Shown: in pieces, positions 27,815 through 36,752 of the stretch
How positions within the stretch are numbered: position 1 is the stretch's first letter
How the letters are laid out: every line of letters starts with the position of its first letter
The notes under the pieces: model-generated
What the model saw: the letters and a program-made list of their open reading frames with translations, nothing else
Told to the model about the DNA's origin: nothing
Databases searched by the model: none
Origin: Haemophilus parainfluenzae
GTDB taxonomy: Bacteria; Pseudomonadota; Gammaproteobacteria; Enterobacterales; Pasteurellaceae
NCBI RefSeq assembly: GCF_014931375.1
Contig: NZ_CP063117.1
Span: forward strand, 496,001-560,000
Direction of reading: 5' to 3'
Length of the DNA: 64,000 nt
Program-made: the position numbers and the translations under genes

Positions 27815-28531
27815 ATGGAAAATTCTTTTCTTTTTTCTACCGCTCTTGAACAGACGGCTTATTTACTTATCCTAGGGAAAATGCTACTCGCACTTGTACT
27901 TGGCGGGATTATTGGCTTAGAACGTGAACTTAAACACAAACCGGTTGGGGTCAAAACCTGCGCCATTATTGCGGTGACAACTTGTGTACTGACGATTGTC
28001 TCCATTCAAGCCGCGGAACATTATGCGCAAGTTTCAGATAATATCCGAACTGACCCTATGCGACTTGCCGCTCAAGTAATCAGTGGCATCGGTTTCTTAG
28101 GTGCAGGGGTAATTTTACACAAGAAAAATGATGCGATTTCAGGTTTAACCACTGCAGCAATAATCTGGGCTGCGGCAGCTATTGGTGTGGCAACAGGTGC
28201 TGGCTTTATTTTTGATGCGATTATTGCCACTTTAATGATTTTAATCGCCATCCGTATCAGCCCGATTGTGCAACGTTATGTTCGCCGTAAAACCTATAAA
28301 AAACGTACTCGCTTGGCTATTCAACTGAGTTCTGCAAACGGCATCAGTAAAGTGACCGATTTATTATTGAAACATGATTACCGCATTGAAAATATTTCGG
28401 TAAAAGATCAAGCTAGCGGCGAAGTTCGCTTGCAAGTCCGATGCTACAACATTGATAATGAAATGCTAAAAGATGTCTATACGCTGTTAAAAACAGAAGA
28501 TGAAGTACTGAGTGTAGATGTAGAAAATTAA
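27815..28531 (+). CDS. MgtC/SapB family inner-membrane protein
   Basis: 238 aa from ATG 27815 (MENSFLFSTALEQTAYLLIL). A longer frame begins at 27734, but a likely -10 box at 27772 makes that start improbable. Four to five membrane helices cover the first ~140 residues with the MgtC hallmark GGIIGLERELKHKPVGVKTC and GIGFLGAGVILHKK..ISGLTTAA. The C-terminal ~80 residues form a soluble ACT-like domain (RTRLAIQLSSANGISKVTDL and following). In Salmonella MgtC modulates F1Fo ATPase and survival in macrophages at low Mg2+, but most family members, including this chromosomal type, are of unknown function. Divergent from rimO. Confidence 0.88.
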   Translation: MENSFLFSTALEQTAYLLILGKMLLALVLGGIIGLERELKHKPVGVKTCAIIAVTTCVLTIVSIQAAEHYAQVSDNIRTDPMRLAAQVISGIGFLGAGVILHKKNDAISGLTTAAIIWAAAAIGVATGAGFIFDAIIATLMILIAIRISPIVQRYVRRKTYKKRTRLAIQLSSANGISKVTDLLLKHDYRIENISVKDQASGEVRLQVRCYNIDNEMLKDVYTLLKTEDEVLSVDVEN

Positions 28532-28649
28532 ATTATTACTAATAGCTATTACCAACAAAAATAAACTGAATAAAAATTATTTATTAAGTGTCTATATTTA
28601 GAATATATTATATTACTAATAAAGGTTATTACTTTACCTTTAAATATTT

Positions 28650-28710
28650 TGTGACGAATATCACAAAATGATAAAATAAAAGATGACAAATTTGATTTTT
28701 AGATTATTCT
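28650..28710 (+). promoter_or_regulatory. CRP site and promoter of the tna operon
   Basis: TGTGA-CGAATA-TCACA at 28650-28665 is a perfect CRP palindrome. ATGACA (-35, 28683-28688) and TATTCT (-10, 28705-28710) are 16 bp apart; the predicted start near 28717 places CRP at about -60, as at E. coli tnaC. Confidence 0.8.
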
Positions 28711-28780
28711 GGTGGTGCTTCGCAGTTAGAAGCAAGTGTTAAGTTGTATTAAGTTTATCTTCTATTAAAAGGATTTTAAT

Positions 28781-28861
28781 ATGCTGAACTTGCTATCTCC
28801 TAACCAAACTTGGGTTATTATTGATCCAAGATTATCTTTTTATTTTCCCATAATTCATTAA
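28781..28861 (+). CDS. tnaC: Tryptophanase operon leader peptide TnaC
   Basis: 26 aa, with AAAAGGATTTTAAT before the ATG. It has a single tryptophan (W11) and the pattern WVIIDPRLSFYFP. The distances W to D (+4) and W to P (+12) equal those of E. coli TnaC (W12, D16, P24) and the Proteus type (WFNID...FFFP). As in Proteus, the critical proline is followed by a few more codons (IIH) rather than a stop. In the known mechanism free tryptophan bound to the ribosome stalls TnaC translation and blocks Rho, so tnaA is transcribed. The ~90 bp between its stop and tnaA is AT-rich with no intrinsic terminator, consistent with Rho. Confidence 0.9.
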   Translation: MLNLLSPNQTWVIIDPRLSFYFPIIH

Positions 28862-28949
28862 TCCTTTCTTATTAATTATCAAAGTATTTTCATTTTAGAA
28901 AATAAATTTTTTATTTAAACCAAGAAAATTAATTTTGGAGGATTTTTCT

Positions 28950-30368
28950 ATGGAAAATTTTAAACATTTACCTGAGCCTTTCCGTATTCGTGTTATTGAA
29001 CCAGTAAAAAGAACCTCTCGTGAATACCGTGAACAAGCGATCTTAAAATCAGGAATGAATCCATTTTTATTGGATAGTGAAGATATTTTCATTGACCTTC
29101 TAACTGATAGTGGTACTGGAGCTGTCACACAAGATATGCAATCTGCAATGTTGCGTGGAGATGAAGCTTACAGTGGTAGTCGCAGTTATTATGCGTTAGC
29201 TAAAGCTGTAAAAGATATTTTTGGTTATGAATATACAATCCCTACTCACCAAGGTCGTGGTGCTGAACAAATTTATATTCCTGTATTGATTGCTAAACGT
29301 GAACGTGAGAAAGGTTTAGATCGAAGCAAAATGGTTGTTTTCTCTAACTATTTCTTTGATACCACACAAGGGCATAGCCAAATTAATGGAGCAACAGTTC
29401 GCAATGTTTATATAAAAGAGGCATTTGATACAACAGCAAAATTTCCATTTAAAGGTAACTTTGATTTAGAAAAATTAGAAAAAGGTATTCAAGAAGCTGG
29501 GGCACATAATGTACCTTACATTGTATGTACCATTACTTGTAACTCTGCGGGTGGTCAACCAGTTTCTATTGCAAACTTAAAAGGCATGTATGAAATTGCC
29601 CGTAAATACGATATTCCAGTCATCATGGATTCAGCTCGTTTTGCCGAAAACGCCTATTTTATTCAACAACGTGAAGAAGCTTATAAAGACTGGACTATTG
29701 AACAAATTACTTACGAAAGCTATCGCTATGCTGATGCTTTAGCTATGTCCGCCAAAAAAGATGCTATGGTGCCAATGGGTGGTATTTTAGCATTTAAAGA
29801 TAAATCAATGGAAGATGTCTATCACGAATGTAGAACTCTTTGTGTTGTTCAAGAAGGTTTCCCTACTTATGGTGGTTTAGAAGGTGGCGCAATGGAACGC
29901 TTGGCTGTTGGCTTACGTGACGGTATGCGCCAAGAATGGCTGGCTTATCGTATCGCGCAAATTGAATATTTGGTTGCAGGCTTAGAAAAAATTGGTGTAC
30001 CTTGCCAACAACCGGGTGGGCACGCAGCGTTCGTAGATGCGGGTAAATTATTACCACATATTCCAGCCGACCAATTCCCAGCACAAGCTCTTTCTTGCGA
30101 ACTTTATAAAGTTGCAGGTATAAGAGCGGTAGAAATTGGCTCATTTTTATTAGGACGGGATCCTAAGACTGGTAAACAACTACCATGTCCAGCAGAGCTT
30201 TTACGCTTAACTGTACCACGTGCAACTTATACACAAACCCATATGGATTTCATTATTGAGGCATTCCAAAAAGTGAAAGAAAATGCAGAGAATATTAAAG
30301 GTTTAACTTTTACTTATGAACCAAAAGTTCTCCGCCACTTTACGGCTCGTTTAAAAGAAGTTGAATAA
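28950..30368 (+). CDS. tnaA: Tryptophanase (tryptophan indole-lyase)
   Basis: 472 aa PLP enzyme (EC 4.1.99.1) splitting tryptophan to indole, pyruvate and ammonia. ATG 28950 is chosen: GGAGG lies 10 nt in front, and an in-frame TTG at 28935 overlaps this site. The sequence follows E. coli Tna[35 protein letters not shown] lysine in SAKKDAM (about K270), and [19 protein letters not shown]. The Ile in VEIG is where tyrosine phenol-lyase has Arg. The C-terminus is [17 protein letters not shown]. Controlled by CRP and TnaC. It predicts an indole-positive strain. Confidence 0.97.
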   Translation: MENFKHLPEPFRIRVIEPVKRTSREYREQAILKSGMNPFLLDSEDIFIDLLTDSGTGAVTQDMQSAMLRGDEAYSGSRSYYALAKAVKDIFGYEYTIPTHQGRGAEQIYIPVLIAKREREKGLDRSKMVVFSNYFFDTTQGHSQINGATVRNVYIKEAFDTTAKFPFKGNFDLEKLEKGIQEAGAHNVPYIVCTITCNSAGGQPVSIANLKGMYEIARKYDIPVIMDSARFAENAYFIQQREEAYKDWTIEQITYESYRYADALAMSAKKDAMVPMGGILAFKDKSMEDVYHECRTLCVVQEGFPTYGGLEGGAMERLAVGLRDGMRQEWLAYRIAQIEYLVAGLEKIGVPCQQPGGHAAFVDAGKLLPHIPADQFPAQALSCELYKVAGIRAVEIGSFLLGRDPKTGKQLPCPAELLRLTVPRATYTQTHMDFIIEAFQKVKENAENIKGLTFTYEPKVLRHFTARLKEVE

Positions 30369-30375
30369 TATAACG

Positions 30376-30407
30376 AAAAATGCAGTTCATTTTGAACTGC
30401 ATTTTTT
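30376..30407 (+). terminator. Hairpin between tnaA and tnaB
   Basis: AAAAATGCAGTTCA / TGAACTGCATTTTTT, a perfect stem with T-run 8 bp after the tnaA stop. It probably lowers tnaB relative to tnaA, just as the hairpin between tpl and tyrP. Confidence 0.85.
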
Positions 30408-30450
30408 ATAAACAGCTAACTCAATAATTTGTTATTGATAAGGATGTTCT

Positions 30451-31683
30451 ATGAAAAAACAACCTTCCATTTTTGGTGGCGCATGTATTATTGCTAGTGT
30501 TTGCGTTGGAGCTGGAATGCTTGGTTTACCAACATCTGGTGCTGGAGCTTGGACATTATGGTCAGCATTAGCAATTTGCTTAACGATGATAGTCATGACA
30601 TTATCAGGCTGGTTATTACTTGAGGCCTATTCCACTTATGATTTAAGAGCATCATTTAGTACTGTAACTAAAGATATGCTCGGTTCAACCATCAATTCTG
30701 TTAATAACCTTGCAGTATATTTTGTAGGGGGTATTTTGCTTTATGCTTATACCACTGCATCAGGCGGTATACTAGAGAACCTTATTAAACCATGGATTGA
30801 TTTAGGTTCATCCACATTGGCTATTTGCTCTACTGTATTTGTATTAGTCTTTTCCTTCTTTGTTTGGCATTCCACTCGCATTGTTGACAGAATATCTGTT
30901 TTATTGATTGTATTCATGGGGTTTACTTTCATTTTTAGTACTTATGGATTGGCAACTAATATTAGTTTAGACACTTTATTAGACATTGGTGGAAAAGATA
31001 CAAACTATGCAAAATATGCTGTAGGGATGTTTCCTGTTGCATTAACATCTTTCGGTTACCATCATTCTGTTTGTACTATGCGAGCCTATTATGGAGACGA
31101 GAAAAAAGCTAAATATGCCATTTTAGGTGGAACAGCAATTGCTCTTACACTTTATTTACTTTGGATTTTTTCAATTTTCGGAAATTTGCCTCGTGATCAA
31201 TTTGCTCCTGTAATAGCTAGCGATGGAAATTTAGATATATTACTTAACGCTTTAGGTGGAGTAATAGAATCTAACACGGTTAAACAAATGATTAATGCGT
31301 TTTCTATAGCCGCAATTTTATCATCTTTTATTGGCGTGGGATTAGGGATATTTGATTATTTGGCTGATTTCTTTAAATTTGATAATTCTAAAATTGGACG
31401 AACAAAGTCATGGGCTGTGACTTTCCTACCTCCATTAATTATGTCAATTTTATTTCCATTGGGTTTCTTAAAAGCCATTGGGTATGCCGGCGCAGTAGCG
31501 ACAATTTGGACCTGTATAATTCCAGCTATTCTCGCTTATAAATCCCGCAAAATAAATGCAGCAGCAACATTCCGAGTTTGTGGTGGAAATAGCTTAATAA
31601 TCTTTATTGCATTATTTGGTGTTTTTGTCGCTATTTTCCATTTTCTAGAAATGTTTAACTACTTGCCTGTCTTTAAAGGATAA
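30451..31683 (+). CDS. tnaB: Low-affinity tryptophan permease
   Basis: 410 aa, about 11 membrane helices, HAAAP family (SIFGGACIIASVCVGAGMLG at the start, GxVxGAGMLxLP fingerprint; SFGYHHSVCTMRAYYGDEKK typical of TnaB/Mtr). Imports tryptophan for tnaA, which precedes it. The start MKKQPS has AAGGATGTTCT upstream. Ends before an AGAGCGGT-stem terminator. Confidence 0.93.
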   Translation: MKKQPSIFGGACIIASVCVGAGMLGLPTSGAGAWTLWSALAICLTMIVMTLSGWLLLEAYSTYDLRASFSTVTKDMLGSTINSVNNLAVYFVGGILLYAYTTASGGILENLIKPWIDLGSSTLAICSTVFVLVFSFFVWHSTRIVDRISVLLIVFMGFTFIFSTYGLATNISLDTLLDIGGKDTNYAKYAVGMFPVALTSFGYHHSVCTMRAYYGDEKKAKYAILGGTAIALTLYLLWIFSIFGNLPRDQFAPVIASDGNLDILLNALGGVIESNTVKQMINAFSIAAILSSFIGVGLGIFDYLADFFKFDNSKIGRTKSWAVTFLPPLIMSILFPLGFLKAIGYAGAVATIWTCIIPAILAYKSRKINAAATFRVCGGNSLIIFIALFGVFVAIFHFLEMFNYLPVFKG

Positions 31684-31693
31684 ATATAGACCT

Positions 31694-31737
31694 AAAGAGC
31701 GGTGAAAAATCTCAACAAATATTCACCGCTCTTTTTT
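31694..31737 (+). terminator. Terminator after tnaB (AGAGCGGT stem)
   Basis: AAAGAGCGGTGAA pairs with TTCACCGCTCTTTTTT. The stem is a one-base variant of the uptake signal (AAGAGCGGT instead of AAGTGCGGT). Confidence 0.8.
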
Positions 31738-31816
31738 ATCTAGCTTTTTCCCCTTTTGGCTCCTAAAATAACTGCCACAAAACCTATCTTTATTAAGTTT
31801 CAAAGCAGGTAATTAG

Positions 31817-34399
31817 ATGATTTCTGAAGAAAATTTCCAGCAGCATACGCCGATGATGCAGCAATATCTCAAGTTAAAAGCAGAAAATCCTGACATTTTA
31901 TTATTTTATCGAATGGGGGATTTTTACGAGCTTTTTTATGATGATGCAAAAAAAGCGGCAGCGTTGTTAGATATTTCTTTAACGAAACGTGGACAATCAG
32001 CAGGTAATCCAATACCCATGGCTGGCGTACCTTATCATGCGGTAGAAGGTTATTTAGCAAAATTAGTACAATTAGGTGAACCTGTAGCTATTTGTGAGCA
32101 AGTGGGTGATCCTGCCACATCAAAAGGGCCGGTTGAGCGCAAAATTGTACGAATTGTGACACCAGGTACAGTGAGTGATGAAGCGCTTTTACCAGAACGC
32201 CAAGATAACTTAATTGTGGCCGTTTATCAGGAAAAAGAAAAATTCGGTCTAGCCACATTAGACATGACATCTGGACGCTTTCAGCTTTGTGAACCTCATT
32301 CAAAAGAAGCCTTGCAAGCTGAATTACAGCGTATTAATCCCGTAGAATTACTTTATTGTGAAGATTTTGCCGAAATGGCCATTATCGAGCATTATAAAGG
32401 CCTACGCCGTCGTCCAATTTGGGAATTTGAACTCAGTACGGCGATTTCTGAACTTAATCGTCAATTTGGTACAAAAGATTTACGTGCATTTGGTGTGGAA
32501 AAATCCCCTCTTGGCTTAGCTGCTGCAGGCTGTTTATTGCAGTATGCAAAAGAAACACAACGTGCTTCTCTTCCACATATTCAAAGCATCAGTGTTATTC
32601 AAAATAACGATAATATTCAATTAGATGCCGCAACACGCCGAAATTTAGAACTCACTCAAAATCTTGCGGGAGGCACAGAAAACACGCTGGCTTCGGTATT
32701 AGATAAATGTGTTACGCCAATGGGTAGCCGTTTGTTAAAACGCTGGATTCATCAGCCTATCCGTCAAACAGACATTCTATTAAAACGCCAAAAAACCATT
32801 GGTGAAATTATTGAGCAAGATTTGTATCACGAATTGCAGCCTTATTTGCAACAAGTGGGTGATATGGAACGTATTCTTGCTCGTGTAGCACTGCGTTCTG
32901 CACGTCCTCGCGATCTCACGCGTTTACGTACTGCATTAGAACAAATTGAACCGATAAAATCGCTAATTAATACAAAAACATCATCAAATTTGACCGCACT
33001 TTCCGCGCAAATTAGTGATTTTTCTGCGCAAATCGAGCTACTTCAAAAAGCAATTATTGAAACCCCTCCGTTATTAATTCGCGATGGTGGCGTTATTGCT
33101 GAAGGCTATAATGCCGAATTAGATGAATGGCGAACCCTTTCCGCTGGTGCTACGCAATATTTAGAAAATTTAGAACAACGCGAACGAGAAAGCACGGGCA
33201 TTGATACCTTAAAAATTGGTTTTAATGCAGTGCATGGCTATTACATTCAAATTAGCCAAGGACAAGCTCATAAAGCACCAATTCATTATGTTCGCCGTCA
33301 AACTTTAAAAAATGCCGAACGTTACATTATTCCTGAATTAAAAGAATACGAAGATAAGGTTTTAAAATCAAAAGGCGCGGCGCTTGCTTTAGAAAAACAA
33401 CTTTATGATGAATTATTTGATTTATTATTACCACATTTAGGTCAATTACAATTAGCCAGCTTGGCATTATCTGAATTAGATGTGTTAGTTAATCTCGCAG
33501 AACGAGCAGAAACCTTAAATTATGTTGCACCACAATTTAGCGATGAAATTGGCGTAAAAATTGAAAATGGTCGTCATCCTGTAGTGGAACAAGTCTTAAA
33601 AGACCCTTTTATTGCTAATCCAGTGAATCTCAATCAGCAACGTCATTTACTGATTATTACTGGCCCAAATATGGGCGGTAAAAGTACCTATATGCGTCAA
33701 ACAGCTTTAATTACGTTAATGGCCTATATAGGCAGTTTTGTGCCGGCTGATAGCGCGGTTATAGGGCAAATTGATCGTATTTTTACTCGAATTGGTGCTT
33801 CTGACGATTTGGCATCCGGTCGTTCTACATTTATGGTGGAAATGACCGAAATGGCGAATATTCTTCATCAAGCCACTTCACAAAGTTTAGTGCTGATTGA
33901 TGAAATTGGACGCGGTACTTCTACCTATGATGGGCTTTCTTTAGCTTGGGCTTGTGCTGAATGGTTAGCGAAGAAAACTCGTTCGCTTACGTTATTTGCG
34001 ACCCATTATTTTGAACTCACTGCGCTTCCAGAACAAATTGAAGGTATTGCTAATATTCATTTAGATGCATTAGAACATAACAATACCATCGCCTTTATGC
34101 ACGCGGTTCAAGACGGTGCGGCAAATAAAAGTTATGGTCTTGCTGTTGCAGCATTGGCTGGTGTACCACAATCTGTCATTAAACTGGCTAAGCAAAAATT
34201 ACATCAATTAGAAAAATTGTCAGCACAAAATGGTGATCAACAAATTCAACATTTAAGAGCATTAAATCAACATCAAGGTGAATTGGCTTTTGAAGCAGAA
34301 CCGGATGCTTTACGCGAAGCTATTGAGCAGCTTGATCCAGATGAATTAAGTCCAAAACAAGCATTAGCTTATTTGTATCAATTGAAGAAAATGCTGTAA
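31817..34399 (+). CDS. mutS: DNA mismatch repair protein MutS
   Basis: 860 aa, full length. The mismatch-binding domain starts with [20 protein letters not shown] and [15 protein letters not shown], which contains the Phe-x-Glu wedge (F..E in GDFYELF). Walker A is GPNMGGKST (about 616-624), followed by the conserved [19 protein letters not shown], Walker [17 protein letters not shown] and the ATHYFELT motif. Recognises mismatches and recruits MutL. Its neighbour is the tna operon. In H. influenzae type b the tna cluster is also inserted next to mutS. Confidence 0.97.
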   Translation: MISEENFQQHTPMMQQYLKLKAENPDILLFYRMGDFYELFYDDAKKAAALLDISLTKRGQSAGNPIPMAGVPYHAVEGYLAKLVQLGEPVAICEQVGDPATSKGPVERKIVRIVTPGTVSDEALLPERQDNLIVAVYQEKEKFGLATLDMTSGRFQLCEPHSKEALQAELQRINPVELLYCEDFAEMAIIEHYKGLRRRPIWEFELSTAISELNRQFGTKDLRAFGVEKSPLGLAAAGCLLQYAKETQRASLPHIQSISVIQNNDNIQLDAATRRNLELTQNLAGGTENTLASVLDKCVTPMGSRLLKRWIHQPIRQTDILLKRQKTIGEIIEQDLYHELQPYLQQVGDMERILARVALRSARPRDLTRLRTALEQIEPIKSLINTKTSSNLTALSAQISDFSAQIELLQKAIIETPPLLIRDGGVIAEGYNAELDEWRTLSAGATQYLENLEQRERESTGIDTLKIGFNAVHGYYIQISQGQAHKAPIHYVRRQTLKNAERYIIPELKEYEDKVLKSKGAALALEKQLYDELFDLLLPHLGQLQLASLALSELDVLVNLAERAETLNYVAPQFSDEIGVKIENGRHPVVEQVLKDPFIANPVNLNQQRHLLIITGPNMGGKSTYMRQTALITLMAYIGSFVPADSAVIGQIDRIFTRIGASDDLASGRSTFMVEMTEMANILHQATSQSLVLIDEIGRGTSTYDGLSLAWACAEWLAKKTRSLTLFATHYFELTALPEQIEGIANIHLDALEHNNTIAFMHAVQDGAANKSYGLAVAALAGVPQSVIKLAKQKLHQLEKLSAQNGDQQIQHLRALNQHQGELAFEAEPDALREAIEQLDPDELSPKQALAYLYQLKKML

Positions 34400-34404
34400 G
34401 AAAT

Positions 34405-34453
34405 AAAAAAGAGCGGTCAAAAAATTCATTGTTTTTTATGACCGCTCTTTTAT
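34405..34453. terminator. Bidirectional terminator between mutS and glpX
   Basis: AAAAGAGCGGTCA ... TGACCGCTCTTTT stem, T-runs on both strands, AGAGCGGT variant of the uptake signal. Confidence 0.8.
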
Positions 34454-34458
34454 TTTCA

Positions 34459-35472
34459 CTAATTTCTTAAAATCTCATAGATTTCAGAATCTTTTCTATC
34501 GAGATAATGGATGGATTGGATTTTACGAATAGTGCGTGATTTACCACGGATTAATAAAGTTTCTGTGGTGGCCAAGTTACCACGACGAGAAATCCCTTTA
34601 AGCAATTCACCGTGCGTAATTCCCGTTGCAGCAAAAACAAGGTTATCATCACGTACTAAATCTTCTAATTTTAAGATTTCATTGACCTTCACACCTAAGG
34701 CTTCACAACGTTGAATTTCTTCAGCGGCAATTTTACGGTTTTCTTCTGTATCACCTTTCACTTCATTGCGTGGAATAAGACGAGCTTGCATATCTCCACC
34801 TAATGCACGAATTGCAGCAGCAGCTGCCACACCTTCAGGTGCACCGCCAATGCCATAAACCATATCCACTTCAGCATCCGGTAAACAGCATAAAACCGAA
34901 GCCGCCACATCACCATCTGGAATAGCCATCACGCGAATACCAAGATTATGCATTTGTTTAATCACTTCATCATGACGTGGTTTAGCGAGCACCATCACGG
35001 TTAAATCTGATAATGATTTACCTAAACGAGAAGCCACACGACGAAGGTTTTGTTCAATCGGTAAACTTAAATCGATCATGCCTTTCACTTCAGGGCCGAC
35101 GACCAATTTTTCCATATACATATCGGGTGCTTTTAAGAAGGTACGTTTACCACCAGCTGCCAACACAGAAATGGCATTTGATTGGCCCATTGCGGTCATT
35201 CTTGTGCCATCAATCGGATCAACCGCAATAGAAACGAGTTCACCATTACCTGAGCCCACTTTTTCGCCAATATAAAGCATTGGTGCTTCGTCAATTTCCC
35301 CTTCACCAATCACAATTTCACCGTCCATATGGATTAAATTCAGCATATAACGCATGGCTTTGACTGCTGCCTCATCTGCCGCATTTTTATTACCACGACC
35401 AAGCCAAGTATAAGCTGCTAATGCTGCCGCTTCGGTTACTCTTGAAAATTCAATAGCTAATGCACGATTCAT
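34459..35472 (-). CDS. glpX: Fructose-1,6-bisphosphatase class II
   Basis: 337 aa from ATG 35472 (GGGAGAGAAAA before it; a frame up to 35490 has no site). Li+-sensitive phosphatase-fold enzyme of gluconeogenesis. Metal-binding motifs are GEGEIDEAPMLYIGE and VDPIDGTRMTAMGQ, and a Gly-rich GIGGAPEGVAAAAAIRALGG follows in the second half. Length equals the E. coli GlpX (about 336). It is monocistronic here and not linked to glpFK. Confidence 0.95.
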   Translation of the reverse strand: MNRALAIEFSRVTEAAALAAYTWLGRGNKNAADEAAVKAMRYMLNLIHMDGEIVIGEGEIDEAPMLYIGEKVGSGNGELVSIAVDPIDGTRMTAMGQSNAISVLAAGGKRTFLKAPDMYMEKLVVGPEVKGMIDLSLPIEQNLRRVASRLGKSLSDLTVMVLAKPRHDEVIKQMHNLGIRVMAIPDGDVAASVLCCLPDAEVDMVYGIGGAPEGVAAAAAIRALGGDMQARLIPRNEVKGDTEENRKIAAEEIQRCEALGVKVNEILKLEDLVRDDNLVFAATGITHGELLKGISRRGNLATTETLLIRGKSRTIRKIQSIHYLDRKDSEIYEILRN

Positions 35473-35615
35473 TTTTCTCTCCCAATGCAAAAAGTCTCGT
35501 TATTTTATCACTAAGCAAACGTTTGCATAATAAATTTTGACAAGAGGCTTTTAAAAATAGGATTAAGTCGGTAGAATAAAGCCGTTTCGGACTTATTTTA
35601 AAAAAGGAAATCACT

Positions 35616-35834
35616 ATGTCTTTAGAAATTTTAGATCAGCTTGAAGAAAAAATTAGACAAGCAGTAGAAACCATTCAATTACTTCAACTTGAAGTAGAAG
35701 AATTAAAAGAACAAAAAAATCAATCTCAACAAGCGGTAGAAGCGTTGCAACATGAAAATGAGCAACTTAAAAATGAACACCGCAACTGGCAAGAACATAT
35801 TCGTTCATTATTGGGTAAATTCGACAACGTATAA
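35616..35834 (+). CDS. zapB: Cell division protein ZapB
   Basis: 72 aa, almost wholly an antiparallel coiled coil (MSLEILDQLEEKIRQAVETI then LLQLEVEELKEQKNQ). The length and start match ZapB, which joins FtsZ via ZapA and links the Z-ring to MatP. AAAGGAAATCACT precedes the ATG. Own terminator follows; mioC comes next. Confidence 0.93.
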   Translation: MSLEILDQLEEKIRQAVETIQLLQLEVEELKEQKNQSQQAVEALQHENEQLKNEHRNWQEHIRSLLGKFDNV

Positions 35835-35841
35835 TGACTAT

Positions 35842-35869
35842 AAAGGCTTAGAAAATCTAAGCCTTTTTT
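35842..35869 (+). terminator. Terminator after zapB
   Basis: AAAGGCTTAGA AAA TCTAAGCCTTTTTT, perfect 11-bp stem with T-run. Confidence 0.9.
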
Positions 35870-35885
35870 CTTATTAGGAAACAAT

Positions 35886-36323
35886 ATGAATATTTGCGTG
35901 ATTTCAGGCAGCACATTAGGCGGCGCTGAATATGTGGCAGAGCATTTAGAAGAGGTGTTAAAAACACAAAATTTTTCTACCGCACTTTTCCACGGACCAG
36001 AACTTGATGATGTGATTGATGAAAATATTTGGTTGATTGTCACTTCAACACATGGTGCAGGTGAATTGCCTGATAATTTGAAACCACTCTTTGAACAAAT
36101 TGCGGCATCAGATAAAGATTTCTCTTCTCTCCGCTTTGCCGTTGTAGGCTTAGGCAATTCAGATTACGATACATTCTGTCATGCCGTGAATAAAGTTGAA
36201 ACACAATTAAGTGAAAAAAGTGCGGTCAAAATTTGCAACAGTTTAAAAATCGATGTCTTGCATGTTGATGATCAAGAACAATTTGCTGAAGATTGGCTAC
36301 CACAATTTATAAATGCACTTTAG
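35886..36323 (+). CDS. mioC: MioC flavodoxin-like protein
   Basis: 145 aa, one flavodoxin domain. Phosphate-binding loop [15 protein letters not shown], then [19 protein letters not shown] and [20 protein letters not shown] for the isoalloxazine. MioC is an FMN electron carrier linked to biotin synthase activity in vitro. As in E. coli it borders oriC; the gene is transcribed toward the origin and ends in a hairpin (36331-36361). Confidence 0.95.
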   Translation: MNICVISGSTLGGAEYVAEHLEEVLKTQNFSTALFHGPELDDVIDENIWLIVTSTHGAGELPDNLKPLFEQIAASDKDFSSLRFAVVGLGNSDYDTFCHAVNKVETQLSEKSAVKICNSLKIDVLHVDDQEQFAEDWLPQFINAL

Positions 36324-36330
36324 TCATAAT

Positions 36331-36361
36331 AAAGCGATAATTTGAGTTATCGCTTTTTCTT
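36331..36361 (+). terminator. Terminator after mioC
   Basis: AAAGCGATAA TTTGAG TTATCGCTTT then TTCTTT. It would keep mioC transcripts out of oriC. Confidence 0.8.
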
Positions 36362-36730
36362 TATCCATTATCCTAAAAAATCACCTGTGGATAACTTTAA
36401 TAAAACCTGTCAAAAACTTGTTCTTTTCCACTGAGTAAATATGATGATTGTTTTAACTGTGGATAAAATTGAAGGTTATACACAAGAAAAAACCTTCAAA
36501 CTGACGACATTTCAACACTATCTAAAACGATCTAACTTCTTCATTTAAAAAAGGAAAAGGATCTTATTCACAAGATAAATGGATCCTAATAGTAACAATA
36601 ATAAGATCTTTATATATAAATAGATCTTATCTTTATTACCTCTCGATCTTATCTCATCACAGATTGAATTCTTGCTTTCAAGCACACGTAATTTTCAGTA
36701 GAATAGCGCCTATTTTTAGATCGAAGATCA
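36362..36730. other. oriC: Chromosomal replication origin oriC
   Basis: The 430-bp gap between mioC and mnmG has no gene. I see four DnaA boxes: TTATCCACA on the minus strand at 36386-36394 and 36458-36466, TTATACACA at 36476-36484 and TTATTCACA at 36564-36572 on the plus strand. Toward mnmG lies a very AT-rich unwinding region (36586-36660) with three GATC-led 13-mer-like repeats (GATCTTTATATAT, GATCTTATCTTTA, GATCTTATCTCAT). Eight GATC Dam sites fall within about 200 bp (36529, 36560, 36582, 36605, 36623, 36645, 36719, 36726), the substrate for SeqA/Dam control. Flanking genes and polarity (unwinding region nearest mnmG) equal those of E. coli oriC. Confidence 0.93.
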
Positions 36731-36752
36731 AATTGAAGACGAAGAGAGAGAT

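Noticed and set aside
28850-28852. TnaC ending directly after the proline
   Set aside because: On first reading CCC seemed to be followed by TAA, but the frame is CCC ATA ATT CAT TAA, so three residues follow.
36672-36704. Complete sigma70 promoter for mnmG
   Set aside because: TAGAAT is a fair -10, but the candidate -35 hexamers are weak or wrongly spaced; only the -10 is mentioned.
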